DNA from: Fervidobacterium_A thailandense
GTDB taxonomy: Bacteria; Thermotogota; Thermotogae; Thermotogales; Fervidobacteriaceae
Reading direction: 5' to 3' (one strand)
NCBI RefSeq assembly: GCF_041505935.1
Contig: NZ_CP140110.1
DNA length: 64,000 nt
Numbering within the stretch: position 1 is the first letter of the stretch; each line of letters starts with the position of its first letter. The notes under the pieces are model-generated. The model did no database searches, was not told where the DNA came from, and saw only the letters and a list, made by a program, of their open reading frames with translations. This document shows positions 18,086 through 27,255 of this stretch, piece by piece. The position numbers were made by a program, and so were the translations under genes.

Positions 18086-19123
18086 ATGAAAGATGTGAAA
18101 GGCTGTCCATTCGGAACACACAGGGTAATTGAACCAAAAGGCACGCTACCTCAAGCGGCTTACAAAATCGACAACGATATGGAGATTTACAGAAATGAGC
18201 TCCTTATAGACGTAAAAACTTTGAACGTCGATTCGGCCAGTTTCACGCAAATAAAAGAATCGTGCAACGGTGATATAGAGTGCATAAAGAACACCATTCT
18301 CAGCATCGTGCGTGAACGTGGTAAGTTGCAAAATCCGGTAACCGGTTCTGGAGGTATGCTCATAGGTGTCGTCGAAGAAATCGGTCCGGATTTCCCCACG
18401 GATTTGAAAGTTGGGGATAAGATCGCAACGCTTGTGTCACTCTCTCTGACACCGCTTCGCATTGATGAAATTCTGAATGTAAATGTTGATACCGATCAGG
18501 TTGATATAAAGGGGAAAGCGATCCTCTTTGAAAGCGGTATCTACGCAAAACTCCCCGACGATATTCCGGAAAAACTTGCCCTCGCGGTACTCGACGTTGC
18601 CGGCGCACCAGCTCAGACCAGAAAACTGGTCAAGCCGGGCATGTACGTGTGCATCATCGGTGGGGGTGGGAAATCCGGTGTACTGTGCGCTTACGAAGCG
18701 ATGAAGGCTGTGGGAAAAGACGGCAAGGTTATCGTTGTGGAATACTCACCCGAGAATGCTAAACGTATAGAAGACCTCGGACTTGCCCATCATGTCATCG
18801 TTGCAGATGCAACCAAACCAGTCGAGGTTTACCAAAAAGTCATGGAAGTAACCGGTGGTCGTTACTGTGACGTGGTTATAAACAACGTCAACGTCCCAGC
18901 CACCGAGATGTCCTCGATACTCATCACCAAAGACGAGGGAATCGTGTACTTCTTCAGCATGGCCACATCGTTCACAAGGGCAGCACTCGGTGCTGAAGGT
19001 GTTGGTAAAGACGTCACGATGATCATCGGGAACGGATACACCAAAGGTCACGCGGAAGTAGCACTCAATATATTGAGGGAATCGAAAGAAATAAGGCAAT
19101 TATTTGAAAGGTTGTACTGTTGA
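18086..19123 (+). CDS. kdd: L-erythro-3,5-diaminohexanoate dehydrogenase
   Basis: 345 residues. It oxidatively deaminates 3,5-diaminohexanoate to 5-amino-3-oxohexanoate with NAD(P)+. A Rossmann fingerprint is visible at VCIIGGGGKSGVLCA (near residues 188-200), followed by an acidic strand end (VIVVEYSPENAKR). It starts 2 nt after kce, so coupling is likely. Confidence 0.93.
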   Translation: MKDVKGCPFGTHRVIEPKGTLPQAAYKIDNDMEIYRNELLIDVKTLNVDSASFTQIKESCNGDIECIKNTILSIVRERGKLQNPVTGSGGMLIGVVEEIGPDFPTDLKVGDKIATLVSLSLTPLRIDEILNVNVDTDQVDIKGKAILFESGIYAKLPDDIPEKLALAVLDVAGAPAQTRKLVKPGMYVCIIGGGGKSGVLCAYEAMKAVGKDGKVIVVEYSPENAKRIEDLGLAHHVIVADATKPVEVYQKVMEVTGGRYCDVVINNVNVPATEMSSILITKDEGIVYFFSMATSFTRAALGAEGVGKDVTMIIGNGYTKGHAEVALNILRESKEIRQLFERLYC

Positions 19124-19156
19124 GAATCGTTGTGAACAACCGAGAGGAGGAAAAGC

Positions 19157-20488
19157 ATGGCAAGGCACTATAGGGAGATACCCCTCTGGAGGAACGTCAC
19201 CGATGAAGAGTGGAACGACTGGCGCTGGCAACTCAGAAACAGGATAATGGATGTTGACACGCTAAAGCAAGTTATCAACCTCACACCGGAGGAAGAGGAA
19301 GGTGTGAGAAACACACTCAAAACCCTCCGTATGGCAATCACACCGTACTACGCAAGCCTTATGGACCCGGACAATCCAAAGTGCCCCATCAGAAGGCAAG
19401 CGGTTCCAACAGTAAAGGAACTATACGTTTCCCCATGGGATATGATGGACCCGCTACACGAGGACGAGGACTCACCGGTTCCGGGTCTCACGCACAGGTA
19501 CCCAGACCGCGTGTTGATGCTCGTTACTGACATGTGCTCAATGTACTGCCGACACTGTACAAGACGCAGATTCGCAGGTCAGCACGACAGATCCAGAACC
19601 AAACAGGAAATCGACGCGATGATCGAGTACGTCAGGGAAACACCGCAAGTGCGTGACGTACTCATCTCCGGTGGTGACGGCTTACTCGTTGGCATCGAAA
19701 TGCTCGAATACATTCTAAAAGAACTCAGAAAGATCAAACACGTGGAAGTTATAAGGATAGGAACGAGGGCACCCGTTGTCCTGCCACAACTGATTACACC
19801 CGAACTGACAAACATGTTGAAGAAATACCACCCCATCTGGATAAACACACACTTCAACCACCCAAAGGAAATAACTCCCGAATCCTCGAGAGCTTGCGAA
19901 ATGCTCGCGGATGCGGGAATACCACTCGGAAACCAAACAGTTCTACTACGCGGTATCAACGATAGCCCGTACATAATGATGGAACTCGTGCATCAACTTG
20001 TGAAGATACGTGTGAGACCTTACTACATCTACCAGTGTGATCTATCGCAGGGACTCACACACTTCAGAACCTCCATCAAAAAGGGACTCGAGATTATGGA
20101 AGCGCTAATAGGTCACACATCCGGTTTTTGCGTGCCGTCGTTCGTCGTCGATGCACCAGCCGGTGGTGGAAAGATAAGAGTCATGCCAAATTACGTTATC
20201 TCGATGTCCGATCACACGGTCATACTAAGGAACTACGAGGGTGTCATCGTAGCTTACCATGAACCGGAGGATACCACCAGCGACGTGGACGACTCCGAAT
20301 ACAGGGAAAAGTACAAATTCTCGGGTGTTGCAAGCCTCTTTACGGACAAGAAAATCAGCATAGAACCTGCGCACCTTGAAAGACACGAAAGAATACGAAA
20401 GTGGAAAGAGCACAAAAAGGCCGGAGAAACGAAAGCCGAGACGAACGCTATGGAAAGCGCGGTAAAGAAGGAGGAAACAAACGTATGA
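19157..20488 (+). CDS. kamA: L-lysine 2,3-aminomutase
   Basis: 443 residues, a radical-SAM and PLP enzyme converting L-lysine to L-beta-lysine, the first step of the pathway. The cluster motif CSMYCRHC places Cys at 127, 131 and 134. The PLP lysine is in DAPAGGGKIRVMPNYV. The C-terminus is long and charged with zinc-ligand-like positions typical of the clostridial enzyme. GAGGAGG precedes the ATG. The stop overlaps the next gene by 4 nt. Confidence 0.96.
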   Translation: MARHYREIPLWRNVTDEEWNDWRWQLRNRIMDVDTLKQVINLTPEEEEGVRNTLKTLRMAITPYYASLMDPDNPKCPIRRQAVPTVKELYVSPWDMMDPLHEDEDSPVPGLTHRYPDRVLMLVTDMCSMYCRHCTRRRFAGQHDRSRTKQEIDAMIEYVRETPQVRDVLISGGDGLLVGIEMLEYILKELRKIKHVEVIRIGTRAPVVLPQLITPELTNMLKKYHPIWINTHFNHPKEITPESSRACEMLADAGIPLGNQTVLLRGINDSPYIMMELVHQLVKIRVRPYYIYQCDLSQGLTHFRTSIKKGLEIMEALIGHTSGFCVPSFVVDAPAGGGKIRVMPNYVISMSDHTVILRNYEGVIVAYHEPEDTTSDVDDSEYREKYKFSGVASLFTDKKISIEPAHLERHERIRKWKEHKKAGETKAETNAMESAVKKEETNV

Positions 20489-20886
20489 ACATTGATGAAA
20501 TCTACGTCGGCCAGGAATACGAAGTAAAACGCATAGTCACCGACGACATGGTCAAACTCTTTGCGGAGGCAACGGGAGATAAAAACCCGGTTCACCTCGA
20601 CGAAGAATACGCGAAAAAGACCATCTTCGGTGGGCGCATCGCGCACGGTATACTCTCTTTGGGTATCATCTCAGCGGTCTTGGGTACCGAGTTCCCGGGT
20701 GCCGGTACAATCTATTTGATGCAAAATGCTAAATTCAAAAGACCTGTGTACGTTGGGGAAGAAGTTACGGTGAAACTTGTGGTCAAGGAAATAGACAAGG
20801 AAAAGAGAAGGGTCTTACTCGACACGTTCGTCATCAAACAGAACGGGGACTACGCTATCGAAGGGGAGGCACTTGTTAAGATTTGA
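20485..20886 (+). CDS. MaoC-like (R)-enoyl-CoA hydratase
   Basis: 133 residues, single hot-dog MaoC domain. The hydratase motif FAEATGDKNPVHLDEEYA has the catalytic Asp/His pair (D-x4-H), and FGGRIAHGILSLG is typical of PhaJ-type enzymes. The frame is open upstream, but ATG 20485 overlaps the kamA stop (ATGA) and has AAGGAGG ahead. In this operon it probably hydrates crotonyl-CoA made by Kal to 3-hydroxybutyryl-CoA; that role is inference. Confidence 0.85.
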   Translation: MNIDEIYVGQEYEVKRIVTDDMVKLFAEATGDKNPVHLDEEYAKKTIFGGRIAHGILSLGIISAVLGTEFPGAGTIYLMQNAKFKRPVYVGEEVTVKLVVKEIDKEKRRVLLDTFVIKQNGDYAIEGEALVKI

Positions 20887-21917
20887 ACTCGACACTGCAA
20901 AAGTTCCTAAGCGGACTCGAAGACCTCAAAACGTTGGCCATAATAGGGATAGAAAAGAACACCGGTAAGACTGAGACATTAAACTTCGTGGTGAGCATGA
21001 CAAAAACACGTAGAACGATAGGCCTCACATCCATCGGCACCGATGGAGAGGAGAAGGATCTTGTTTTTGGGACGGCCAAACCATCGGTGTACGTGGACGA
21101 GGGGATGTTCTACACCACCACCGAACTGTTCTACCGACGACGTACGGTTTCATCCGAGATCCACTACGTTTCAGAACGAACCACACCAACTGGACGACTA
21201 ATCGTTGCAAAGGCACTCCACCCTGGTAGGGTGGTCATCTCCGGACCAACCGACAACACTTGGATGAGGGAAATAATCGATTATATGCACAAATACGTCG
21301 ACTTTGTCTTGATAGATGGTGCACTCTCGCGCTTTACACAGGCAAGCCCGACAATAGCCGATGGCGTTATCCTCGCAACCGGAGCCGCTTACTCCCTTGT
21401 CGTCTCAGAAATTGTCAGGCATACAAAGTACGTCTACACGCTATGCACACTACCAGAAGTCCCGGCAACCGAGAAGGTCTATCTACTCAACAAAAGCACA
21501 GTCTCTGTTTACAATTCAGAAGATGGCTGGATCGAGACGAACTTAGAAACTGGATTACAGATTCTAAAAGACGAAAACGTGCTCAAATTAATTGAAAAAT
21601 CCGAAAGAATATACATCCCCACCTCACTCACAGACTCGCTAATTAACCTGGTAAAGGACAAAGAAATCATCGTACGCGATTTTACGAAAGTCTTCGTTTC
21701 CCAGGAAAAGTACCTCAAGTACAGGCCCAAGATACGCGTTCTTCAAGGTACAAAGGTCGTTGGTATCACGGTGAACCCGTTTTCACCGGTTGGTTATGTG
21801 CTCGATTCAAAACGTATCATCGAGGAATTGAATAAAGTCTTACCCAACGTTCCCATCGTCGACGTTAGGGGTGATTTGGATATTGACGATATTTCCTCAA
21901 AAGAGGGAGAAATTTGA
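20883..21917 (+). CDS. kamB: Lysine 5,6-aminomutase reactivase subunit KamB
   Basis: 344 residues. A P-loop is visible at GIEKNTGKTET (residues about 22-32). Proteins of this kind, with KamC, are annotated as the reactivase that restores KamDE after cobalamin is damaged. The start is TTG 20883, overlapping the hydratase stop; GGGGAGG lies about 13 nt upstream. The call rests on position between kamA and kamD and on the KamC partner. Confidence 0.82.
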   Translation: MNSTLQKFLSGLEDLKTLAIIGIEKNTGKTETLNFVVSMTKTRRTIGLTSIGTDGEEKDLVFGTAKPSVYVDEGMFYTTTELFYRRRTVSSEIHYVSERTTPTGRLIVAKALHPGRVVISGPTDNTWMREIIDYMHKYVDFVLIDGALSRFTQASPTIADGVILATGAAYSLVVSEIVRHTKYVYTLCTLPEVPATEKVYLLNKSTVSVYNSEDGWIETNLETGLQILKDENVLKLIEKSERIYIPTSLTDSLINLVKDKEIIVRDFTKVFVSQEKYLKYRPKIRVLQGTKVVGITVNPFSPVGYVLDSKRIIEELNKVLPNVPIVDVRGDLDIDDISSKEGEI

Positions 21918-23331
21918 AAAGCTCGTAGGATTTGACTTTTTGCGCGAGCATCTTGAACCAAAGACACCGTACGGAGTCAAGTACTTCAAACACATTCAAC
22001 CATTCGGTTACGAACACTTGGTCGAACACCTCGAAGACATCGATATGATGCTCGATCTCCTCAAAAAGTTTCCTAAAATGTTCGAAGATGCTGAGCACGA
22101 TTTTGAGTGTGTGCTCGATGTTTCGTACACGGTCGAAAAACTCTCGGCCGGTTCCATCCTCGACGAAATAGAATTTTTTCAACTTAAGAATTTCTTACTC
22201 GTTTCACAAAGTATCCGTGAAAAATTAAAGCAAATCCTCCCCGAAAAATTTTTACCACCAAATCTAAATCACCTAATCGACATCTTAGATCCAGAAGGCC
22301 TTCGACTGACAACCTTTTACGTCTACGACGTTTACGATGAACGACTCGCAGAAGTGAGAAAGCGAAAGATAGAATTGATAAAAAAGCAAGACGAAAGTCT
22401 TGATGAAGAGATACAGAACCTTGCAATGCTCGAAAGACAGCTCGAGGAAGAAGTTCTTGCCAAACTCAGCGTAGCACTATCCGCTCACTCCAGTTTGATA
22501 GAAACCGCTATCGAAAAAGTAAAATACATCGATGTGTTAATGGCCAAAGCTAAGCTTGCTCTGAAATTCAATCTTTCAAAACCTATTGTCAAAAAACCGG
22601 ACGCCCAGATGTTCGAAGAGGCCGCAAAAATCAAAATTCAGGGTATGTTCAATCCAAGGCTTAAGGTAACGCTCGAACGTGAAGGTAGGAGCTACCAACC
22701 CATCGATATCGTCATCGAACCCTGCGTTACTGTTATTGTCGGTGCGAACATGTCCGGCAAGAGTGTTACACTCCGAACCGTGGCACTAATAGAGTACATG
22801 ACTCACTTTGGATTCTTCGTGCCTTGCGCGTACTGTGAAACACCCCTTTTAAATACTCTCGCACTCGTTGCGGAGGATCAATCCGAACCATTGGGCGGAC
22901 TCTCATCCTTTGCATCAGAGATGAAAGAAATAGACGCAATCTACAGGCATATAAAAGAGGGCAACCTTCCCGCTCTCGTACTGCTTGACGAGCCAGCAAG
23001 GACAACGAATCCATACGAGGCAACCGTGATAATAAACTCTCTATCCGAACTTTTTGAGAAATTGAAAGCTCACACACTCGTTGTTACCCACTTTGATGAC
23101 GTACGTTCCACAAAAAGACTGAGGGTAAAAGGGTTAAGAGTGGAAAAACTAAACAAACCTCTCGAAGTTGAAAAAGAAGCATTTTCAAAATTGCACGAAC
23201 TCATAGATTACACACTCATCGAAGTTAGCGAAAACGAATCCGTTCCACGCGAAGCACTAAAGGTTATGGAATACCTTGGCATTGATAAAGACATAATAAA
23301 CACAACCAAAATGCGGGCAAAAGATTTCTAA
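21883..23331 (+). CDS. kamC: Lysine 5,6-aminomutase reactivase ATPase KamC (MutS-like)
   Basis: 482 residues. The C-terminal half is a MutS-type ABC ATPase: Walker A VGANMSGKSVTLRT, a segment like the MutS signature region (EPLGGLSSFASEM), Walker B LVLLDEPARTTNP and the later VVTHFDD. The N-terminal 200 residues are helical and replace the MutS DNA-binding domains. TTG 21883, with AGGGGTGAT upstream, is preferred to GTG 21871. It overlaps kamB by 35 nt. Confidence 0.87.
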   Translation: MTIFPQKREKFEKLVGFDFLREHLEPKTPYGVKYFKHIQPFGYEHLVEHLEDIDMMLDLLKKFPKMFEDAEHDFECVLDVSYTVEKLSAGSILDEIEFFQLKNFLLVSQSIREKLKQILPEKFLPPNLNHLIDILDPEGLRLTTFYVYDVYDERLAEVRKRKIELIKKQDESLDEEIQNLAMLERQLEEEVLAKLSVALSAHSSLIETAIEKVKYIDVLMAKAKLALKFNLSKPIVKKPDAQMFEEAAKIKIQGMFNPRLKVTLEREGRSYQPIDIVIEPCVTVIVGANMSGKSVTLRTVALIEYMTHFGFFVPCAYCETPLLNTLALVAEDQSEPLGGLSSFASEMKEIDAIYRHIKEGNLPALVLLDEPARTTNPYEATVIINSLSELFEKLKAHTLVVTHFDDVRSTKRLRVKGLRVEKLNKPLEVEKEAFSKLHELIDYTLIEVSENESVPREALKVMEYLGIDKDIINTTKMRAKDF

Positions 23332-23348
23332 AGGAGGTTGGAATTCAG

Positions 23349-24920
23349 ATGGCCGACGGAGTATTCGAGAGCAAACTTGGAATTGACCCGAAAAAAGTTG
23401 AGAGAGCTCGACAGCTTGCGAGGGATATAGCGATCGATGTGGTCAACTTCGTTAGCAAGTACTCAACCGTCAGTGTTGAACGAACGATTTGTCGATTCTA
23501 CGGAATAGACAACGTCACGGAGGATGGAATACCGCTACCGAACGTGGTCGTTGACCATTTGAAAGAGCGCGGGGCTCTCACGGACGGTGCGGCCGTTTAC
23601 ATCGCCAACGCGGTACTTCAAACCGGTATGACCCCCCAGGAAATCGCCGAACAAATTGCCGCTGGAAAGCTCGATCTCACCAAACTCCCGATGAAGGATA
23701 TGGAAGAAATCCGCGCAACTGCGCTTGAACTTGCCAAGAAAGCTGTTGCGATCGTCGATGAAAAGAAAGAAGAAAGAAAACGAATGATTGAAGAACTCGG
23801 AGACCCACCGCAACCGTACATCTACGTCATCGTGGCCACTGGTAACATCTACGAAGACGTTGTCCAAGCCCAAGCGGCCGTTCGACAGGGAGCGGACATA
23901 ATCGCGGTTATCCGCTCCACCGCGCAAAGCTTGCTTGATTACGTACCATACGGTGCAACTACCGAAGGTTTTGGTGGGACCTACGCAACGCAGGAAAACT
24001 TCAGAATCATGCGTAGGGCTCTCGACGAAGTTGCTCGAGAGGTTAAAAGGTACATCAGGCAAACAAACTACAGTTCAGGACTGTGCATGCCTGAAATCGC
24101 CGCACTCGGTGCCTTGGAAAGACTCGATGTGATGCTCAATGATGCACTGTACGGGATACTCTTCAGGGACATAAACATGATACGTACGATGGTCGACCAG
24201 TACTTCTCGAGGATAATCCTCGGTTACGCAGGGATAATTATAAACACCGGTGAAGACAACTACCTCACCACCGCCGACGCGTACGAGCAGGGTTACACCG
24301 TCATATCCTCTCAGCTTATCAACGAACAACTCGCGCTCCTGGCAGGTATCCCAGAAGAACAGATGGGGCTTGGTCATGCGTTCGAAATGGACCCGTCTCT
24401 TGAAAATGGATTCCTTTACGAACTTGCCCAAGCCCAGCTCTCAAGGGAACTCTTCCCAAAGGCACCACTCAAGTATATGCCACCCACGCGCTTCATGACC
24501 GGTAACATCTTCCGCGGACTTGTCCAGGATGCCATGTTCAACGTCGTGGGAATCTGGACAAAACAAGGTATACAACTTCTTGGTATGATGACTGAGGCAA
24601 TCCACACACCGTTCCTTTCCGACAGGTTCGTGGCAATCGATACCGCAAAGTACATATTCAACAACATGAAGAACATCGGAGACGAGGTGATTTTCAAACC
24701 CGGTGGAATCATCCAGCGCAGGGCCCAAGAGGTACTCGACCAAGCAATCGCACTCCTTGAAAGAATGCGCGAAGATGGACTCTTCAAATCCCTTGAAAAA
24801 GGAGTATTCGCAAACACCAAGAGACAGATGAAAGGCGGAAAAGGACTCGAAGGGGTGTTTGAGAAAGGCAAATACTATTACAACCCGTTCATCGAACTGA
24901 TGCACAAACCGAGAATTTAA
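23349..24920 (+). CDS. kamD: Lysine 5,6-aminomutase, alpha subunit
   Basis: 523 residues, the PLP/TIM-barrel subunit of the B12-dependent mutase that converts L-beta-lysine to 3,5-diaminohexanoate. It matches the family in length and in segments such as RSTAQSLLDYVPYGATTEG and IINTGEDNYLTTADAYEQG. AAAGGAGG precedes the ATG. It is followed directly by kamE. Confidence 0.95.
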   Translation: MADGVFESKLGIDPKKVERARQLARDIAIDVVNFVSKYSTVSVERTICRFYGIDNVTEDGIPLPNVVVDHLKERGALTDGAAVYIANAVLQTGMTPQEIAEQIAAGKLDLTKLPMKDMEEIRATALELAKKAVAIVDEKKEERKRMIEELGDPPQPYIYVIVATGNIYEDVVQAQAAVRQGADIIAVIRSTAQSLLDYVPYGATTEGFGGTYATQENFRIMRRALDEVAREVKRYIRQTNYSSGLCMPEIAALGALERLDVMLNDALYGILFRDINMIRTMVDQYFSRIILGYAGIIINTGEDNYLTTADAYEQGYTVISSQLINEQLALLAGIPEEQMGLGHAFEMDPSLENGFLYELAQAQLSRELFPKAPLKYMPPTRFMTGNIFRGLVQDAMFNVVGIWTKQGIQLLGMMTEAIHTPFLSDRFVAIDTAKYIFNNMKNIGDEVIFKPGGIIQRRAQEVLDQAIALLERMREDGLFKSLEKGVFANTKRQMKGGKGLEGVFEKGKYYYNPFIELMHKPRI

Positions 24921-24956
24921 ATCCCAACGCCTCTCGAACCGAAGGAGGGTAACCCC

Positions 24957-25751
24957 ATGGGTGGTGGACTGTACTCACTTGAGAAGAAAGACTTCGACAA
25001 AACGCTGAACCTTAAAGCAATAAAACCCTACGGTGACACGATGAACGACGGTAAAGTCCAGGTTAGCTTCACTTTACCGGTACCAGACGGGGACGAAGCA
25101 GTTGAAGCGGCTAAGCAACTTATGAAAAAGATGGGACTTGACAATCCAATGATTGTGTACCATCACGAACTAACACCTGGGTTCACATTTTTCATCGGCT
25201 ACGGAGACTGCGTGCATACGGTTGATTACACAGCGATCAAAGTTCCAAAGGTTCAGGTCCACAAAATGACAATGGAAGAGATCGATGATTTCATCGAAAA
25301 GAACATAGGCAGAAAACTGGTCGTCGTAGGCGCAACAACCGGAACCGATGCACACACCGTCGGATTGGATGCGATCCTCAACATGAAGGGCTTTGCGGGC
25401 CATTACGGTCTGGAAAGGTACCGCATGTTCGAAGTTTACAACATGGGAAGCCAAGTACCAAACGAAGAATTTGTTGCAAAAGCTATAGAAGTTAAGGCTG
25501 ACGCACTTCTTGTTTCCCAGACAGTTACACAGAAGAACATACACATCAAAAACCTAACACACCTAATGGAACTCCTTGAAGCCGAAGGCATCAGGGACAA
25601 AGTTATCGTTATCGTTGGAGGGCCGCGCATCACCCACGAACTTGCCAAAGAACTTGGATTCGATGCGGGCTTTGGTCCAGGCACATTTGCCGAAGATGTG
25701 GCCGCGTTCATCGCACAGGAATGGGTAAGAAGGTTCGGAAGCAAAAAGTGA
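24957..25751 (+). CDS. kamE: Lysine 5,6-aminomutase, beta subunit
   Basis: 264 residues, the cobalamin-binding Rossmann subunit. TGTDAHTVGLDAI carries the DxHxxG motif with His133, and Lys144 lies in LNMKGFAGHYG; both positions match the cobalamin ligand and PLP lysine of the clostridial enzyme. GAAGGAGGG precedes the ATG. It is the last gene of the lysine operon. Confidence 0.95.
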   Translation: MGGGLYSLEKKDFDKTLNLKAIKPYGDTMNDGKVQVSFTLPVPDGDEAVEAAKQLMKKMGLDNPMIVYHHELTPGFTFFIGYGDCVHTVDYTAIKVPKVQVHKMTMEEIDDFIEKNIGRKLVVVGATTGTDAHTVGLDAILNMKGFAGHYGLERYRMFEVYNMGSQVPNEEFVAKAIEVKADALLVSQTVTQKNIHIKNLTHLMELLEAEGIRDKVIVIVGGPRITHELAKELGFDAGFGPGTFAEDVAAFIAQEWVRRFGSKK

Positions 25752-25805
25752 GCCCTTGTGGCTAACTTTTCTCTTATCCCAACCACTCCGCCCTGAAAAT
25801 CGCAA

Positions 25806-25863
25806 ACTCTAAGTTAACTTTAAACTAATTCTAAGGACATTCTAAGTCCATTCGGATATTATA
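25806..25863 (+). promoter_or_regulatory. Four 11-bp phased repeats before a -10 (PhoB/OmpR-type box)
   Basis: ACTCTAAG (25806), ACTTTAAA (25817), ATTCTAAG (25828) and ATTCTAAG (25839) follow each other at exactly 11-bp steps and end about 10 nt before a TATTAT/TATATA box. This is the architecture of a PhoB/PhoP-type activator site that replaces the -35. Which regulator binds is unknown; no OmpR-type gene is in the window. Confidence 0.55.
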
Positions 25864-25897
25864 TAAGCGCAAACCCCAAAAGAGGAGGCGGAGTGGT

Positions 25898-26542
25898 ATG
25901 AAGAAAACGGTATTTATTTTGGTACTCGGTACGCTCTTAGTAGGCCTGATATTTGCACTCTCATCGTTCGCACCAACAACGGTAAGTACGAACACAGGAA
26001 CGACGACTAGGATGATTTCCCTTACACCGGCGGGAACCCTAACAAAAGACGACATCGAAAGCTTGAAATTCATGATCCAAGAAGAGAAACTCGCGCGTGA
26101 CGTGTACTTAACATTGTACAACATTTACAAACTTACGGTTTTCAGCAACATAGCACAATCCGAGCAAAGACACATGGACGCGGTGAAAACGCTCCTTGAC
26201 AAGTACGGCATCGAAAACCCACTCAAGACGGACACCATCGGTAAATACGCTGACCCGGAATTTGAGAAACTTTACAACGAGCTTGTGGCTGAAGGCAAAA
26301 AGTCTATTGTGGACGCCATCAACGTTGGAATTAAAATCGAAAAACTCGACATCGAAGACTTGAAAGAAGCGATATCCAAGACAAAGAACCAGGATCTGAC
26401 CACCGTCTTCACGAACCTGATGCAAGGTTCTGAGAATCACCTCGAAGCGTTCACAAATCAACTCGGAAGATTTTCCCAAACTTCACCAACAACCTCTACA
26501 ACCGTAGCGTACGGCCAGCGGAGGAGAAACAGGGGAAAGTAA
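25898..26542 (+). CDS. DUF2202 ferritin-like exported protein
   Basis: 214 residues with a signal peptide (VFILVLGTLLVGLIFALSSFA). The body (about 45-185) is a DUF2202 four-helix domain with LKFMIQEEKLARDVYLTLY, SEQRHMDAV and GSENHLEAF, whose Glu/His pattern resembles ferritin-like metal sites. The C-terminal tail is Thr-rich, then basic (GQRRRNRGK). AGGAGGCGG precedes the ATG. Function is unknown; the upstream 11-bp repeats suggest control by an OmpR-type regulator. Confidence 0.85.
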   Translation: MKKTVFILVLGTLLVGLIFALSSFAPTTVSTNTGTTTRMISLTPAGTLTKDDIESLKFMIQEEKLARDVYLTLYNIYKLTVFSNIAQSEQRHMDAVKTLLDKYGIENPLKTDTIGKYADPEFEKLYNELVAEGKKSIVDAINVGIKIEKLDIEDLKEAISKTKNQDLTTVFTNLMQGSENHLEAFTNQLGRFSQTSPTTSTTVAYGQRRRNRGK

Positions 26543-26580
26543 TAATACACACAAAGACTGTCTCGGAATTATTTGTTCAA

Positions 26581-26610
26581 AAGAGGGGCTTGACGCCCCT
26601 CTTTTTCTTT
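26581..26610 (+). terminator. Rho-independent terminator after DUF2202 gene
   Basis: A 9-bp stem AAGAGGGGC / GCCCCTCTT with a 5-nt loop, followed by a T-rich run (TTTCTTT). Confidence 0.85.
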
Positions 26611-26711
26611 CTGATGCTTCGAACGAGTTCCAAAAAACTTGTCTAAATATAGTGAAATGAAAATTAAAGTCCCAGCCACCACTTCCCATGTTTCACCCGG
26701 AGGTGAAGGTC

Positions 26712-27197
26712 ATGCGCAAAACGCTGAGAATTTTCCTGATCTTGGTTCTTTTGTCTATTTACCTCACTGTGACTGGACAAACAACCACAAGCTCGGGACC
26801 AGGATTCACCGTAGGTGTAGGGTTTGCCGTCGATGTGGTTACCGTAATGTTCGGCATAGGTTACATGGTTCACTCTGGAACTACTTTTCCCGTACTGCTG
26901 TACTCAACTGGTCACTGGTTACAAAACTTGCAAGGATACGGCTTATTTTCCATCGGCGGTGGTATTGGATTCGGCGGGTTTGACTTTCTTGGAGGAGCCG
27001 GTTTCATGACCCTCGGTTGTGATTTTTACTACTTTGGCAATACGTCATCGGTTGGAGCACACTTGGGATTCATCTTTAGTCCGCGCACACCATTTGGACT
27101 GTACTTCGTTTCCCAAATTGGAGCGATCCTTGGAGGTGGCTTCATCCCGTTTATCCCAACACTAAAAATCCAACTGGGTGCAACGTTGGTCTTTTAA
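26712..27197 (+). CDS. Small exported glycine-rich barrel-like protein
   Basis: 161 residues with a signal peptide (LRIFLILVLLSIYLTVTG) and a glycine-rich strand-like body (GGGIGFGGFDFLGGAGF) ending in Phe. It resembles the protein at 13801-14490 in style. GGAGGTGA lies 5 nt before ATG 26712. It may be a barrel of the outer sheath; function unknown. Confidence 0.6.
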   Translation: MRKTLRIFLILVLLSIYLTVTGQTTTSSGPGFTVGVGFAVDVVTVMFGIGYMVHSGTTFPVLLYSTGHWLQNLQGYGLFSIGGGIGFGGFDFLGGAGFMTLGCDFYYFGNTSSVGAHLGFIFSPRTPFGLYFVSQIGAILGGGFIPFIPTLKIQLGATLVF

Positions 27198-27221
27198 TCA
27201 TAACTTCATACAATACAAACA

Positions 27222-27255
27222 AAGAATGGCACCACCTAAAGTGGTGCCGTTTTCT
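27222..27255. terminator. Bidirectional terminator between convergent genes
   Basis: An 8-bp stem GGCACCAC / GTGGTGCC (27228-27248) with loop CTAAA. It has GTTTTC on the plus side and ATTCTTT on the minus side, and lies between the barrel gene and the oxidoreductase. Confidence 0.75.
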
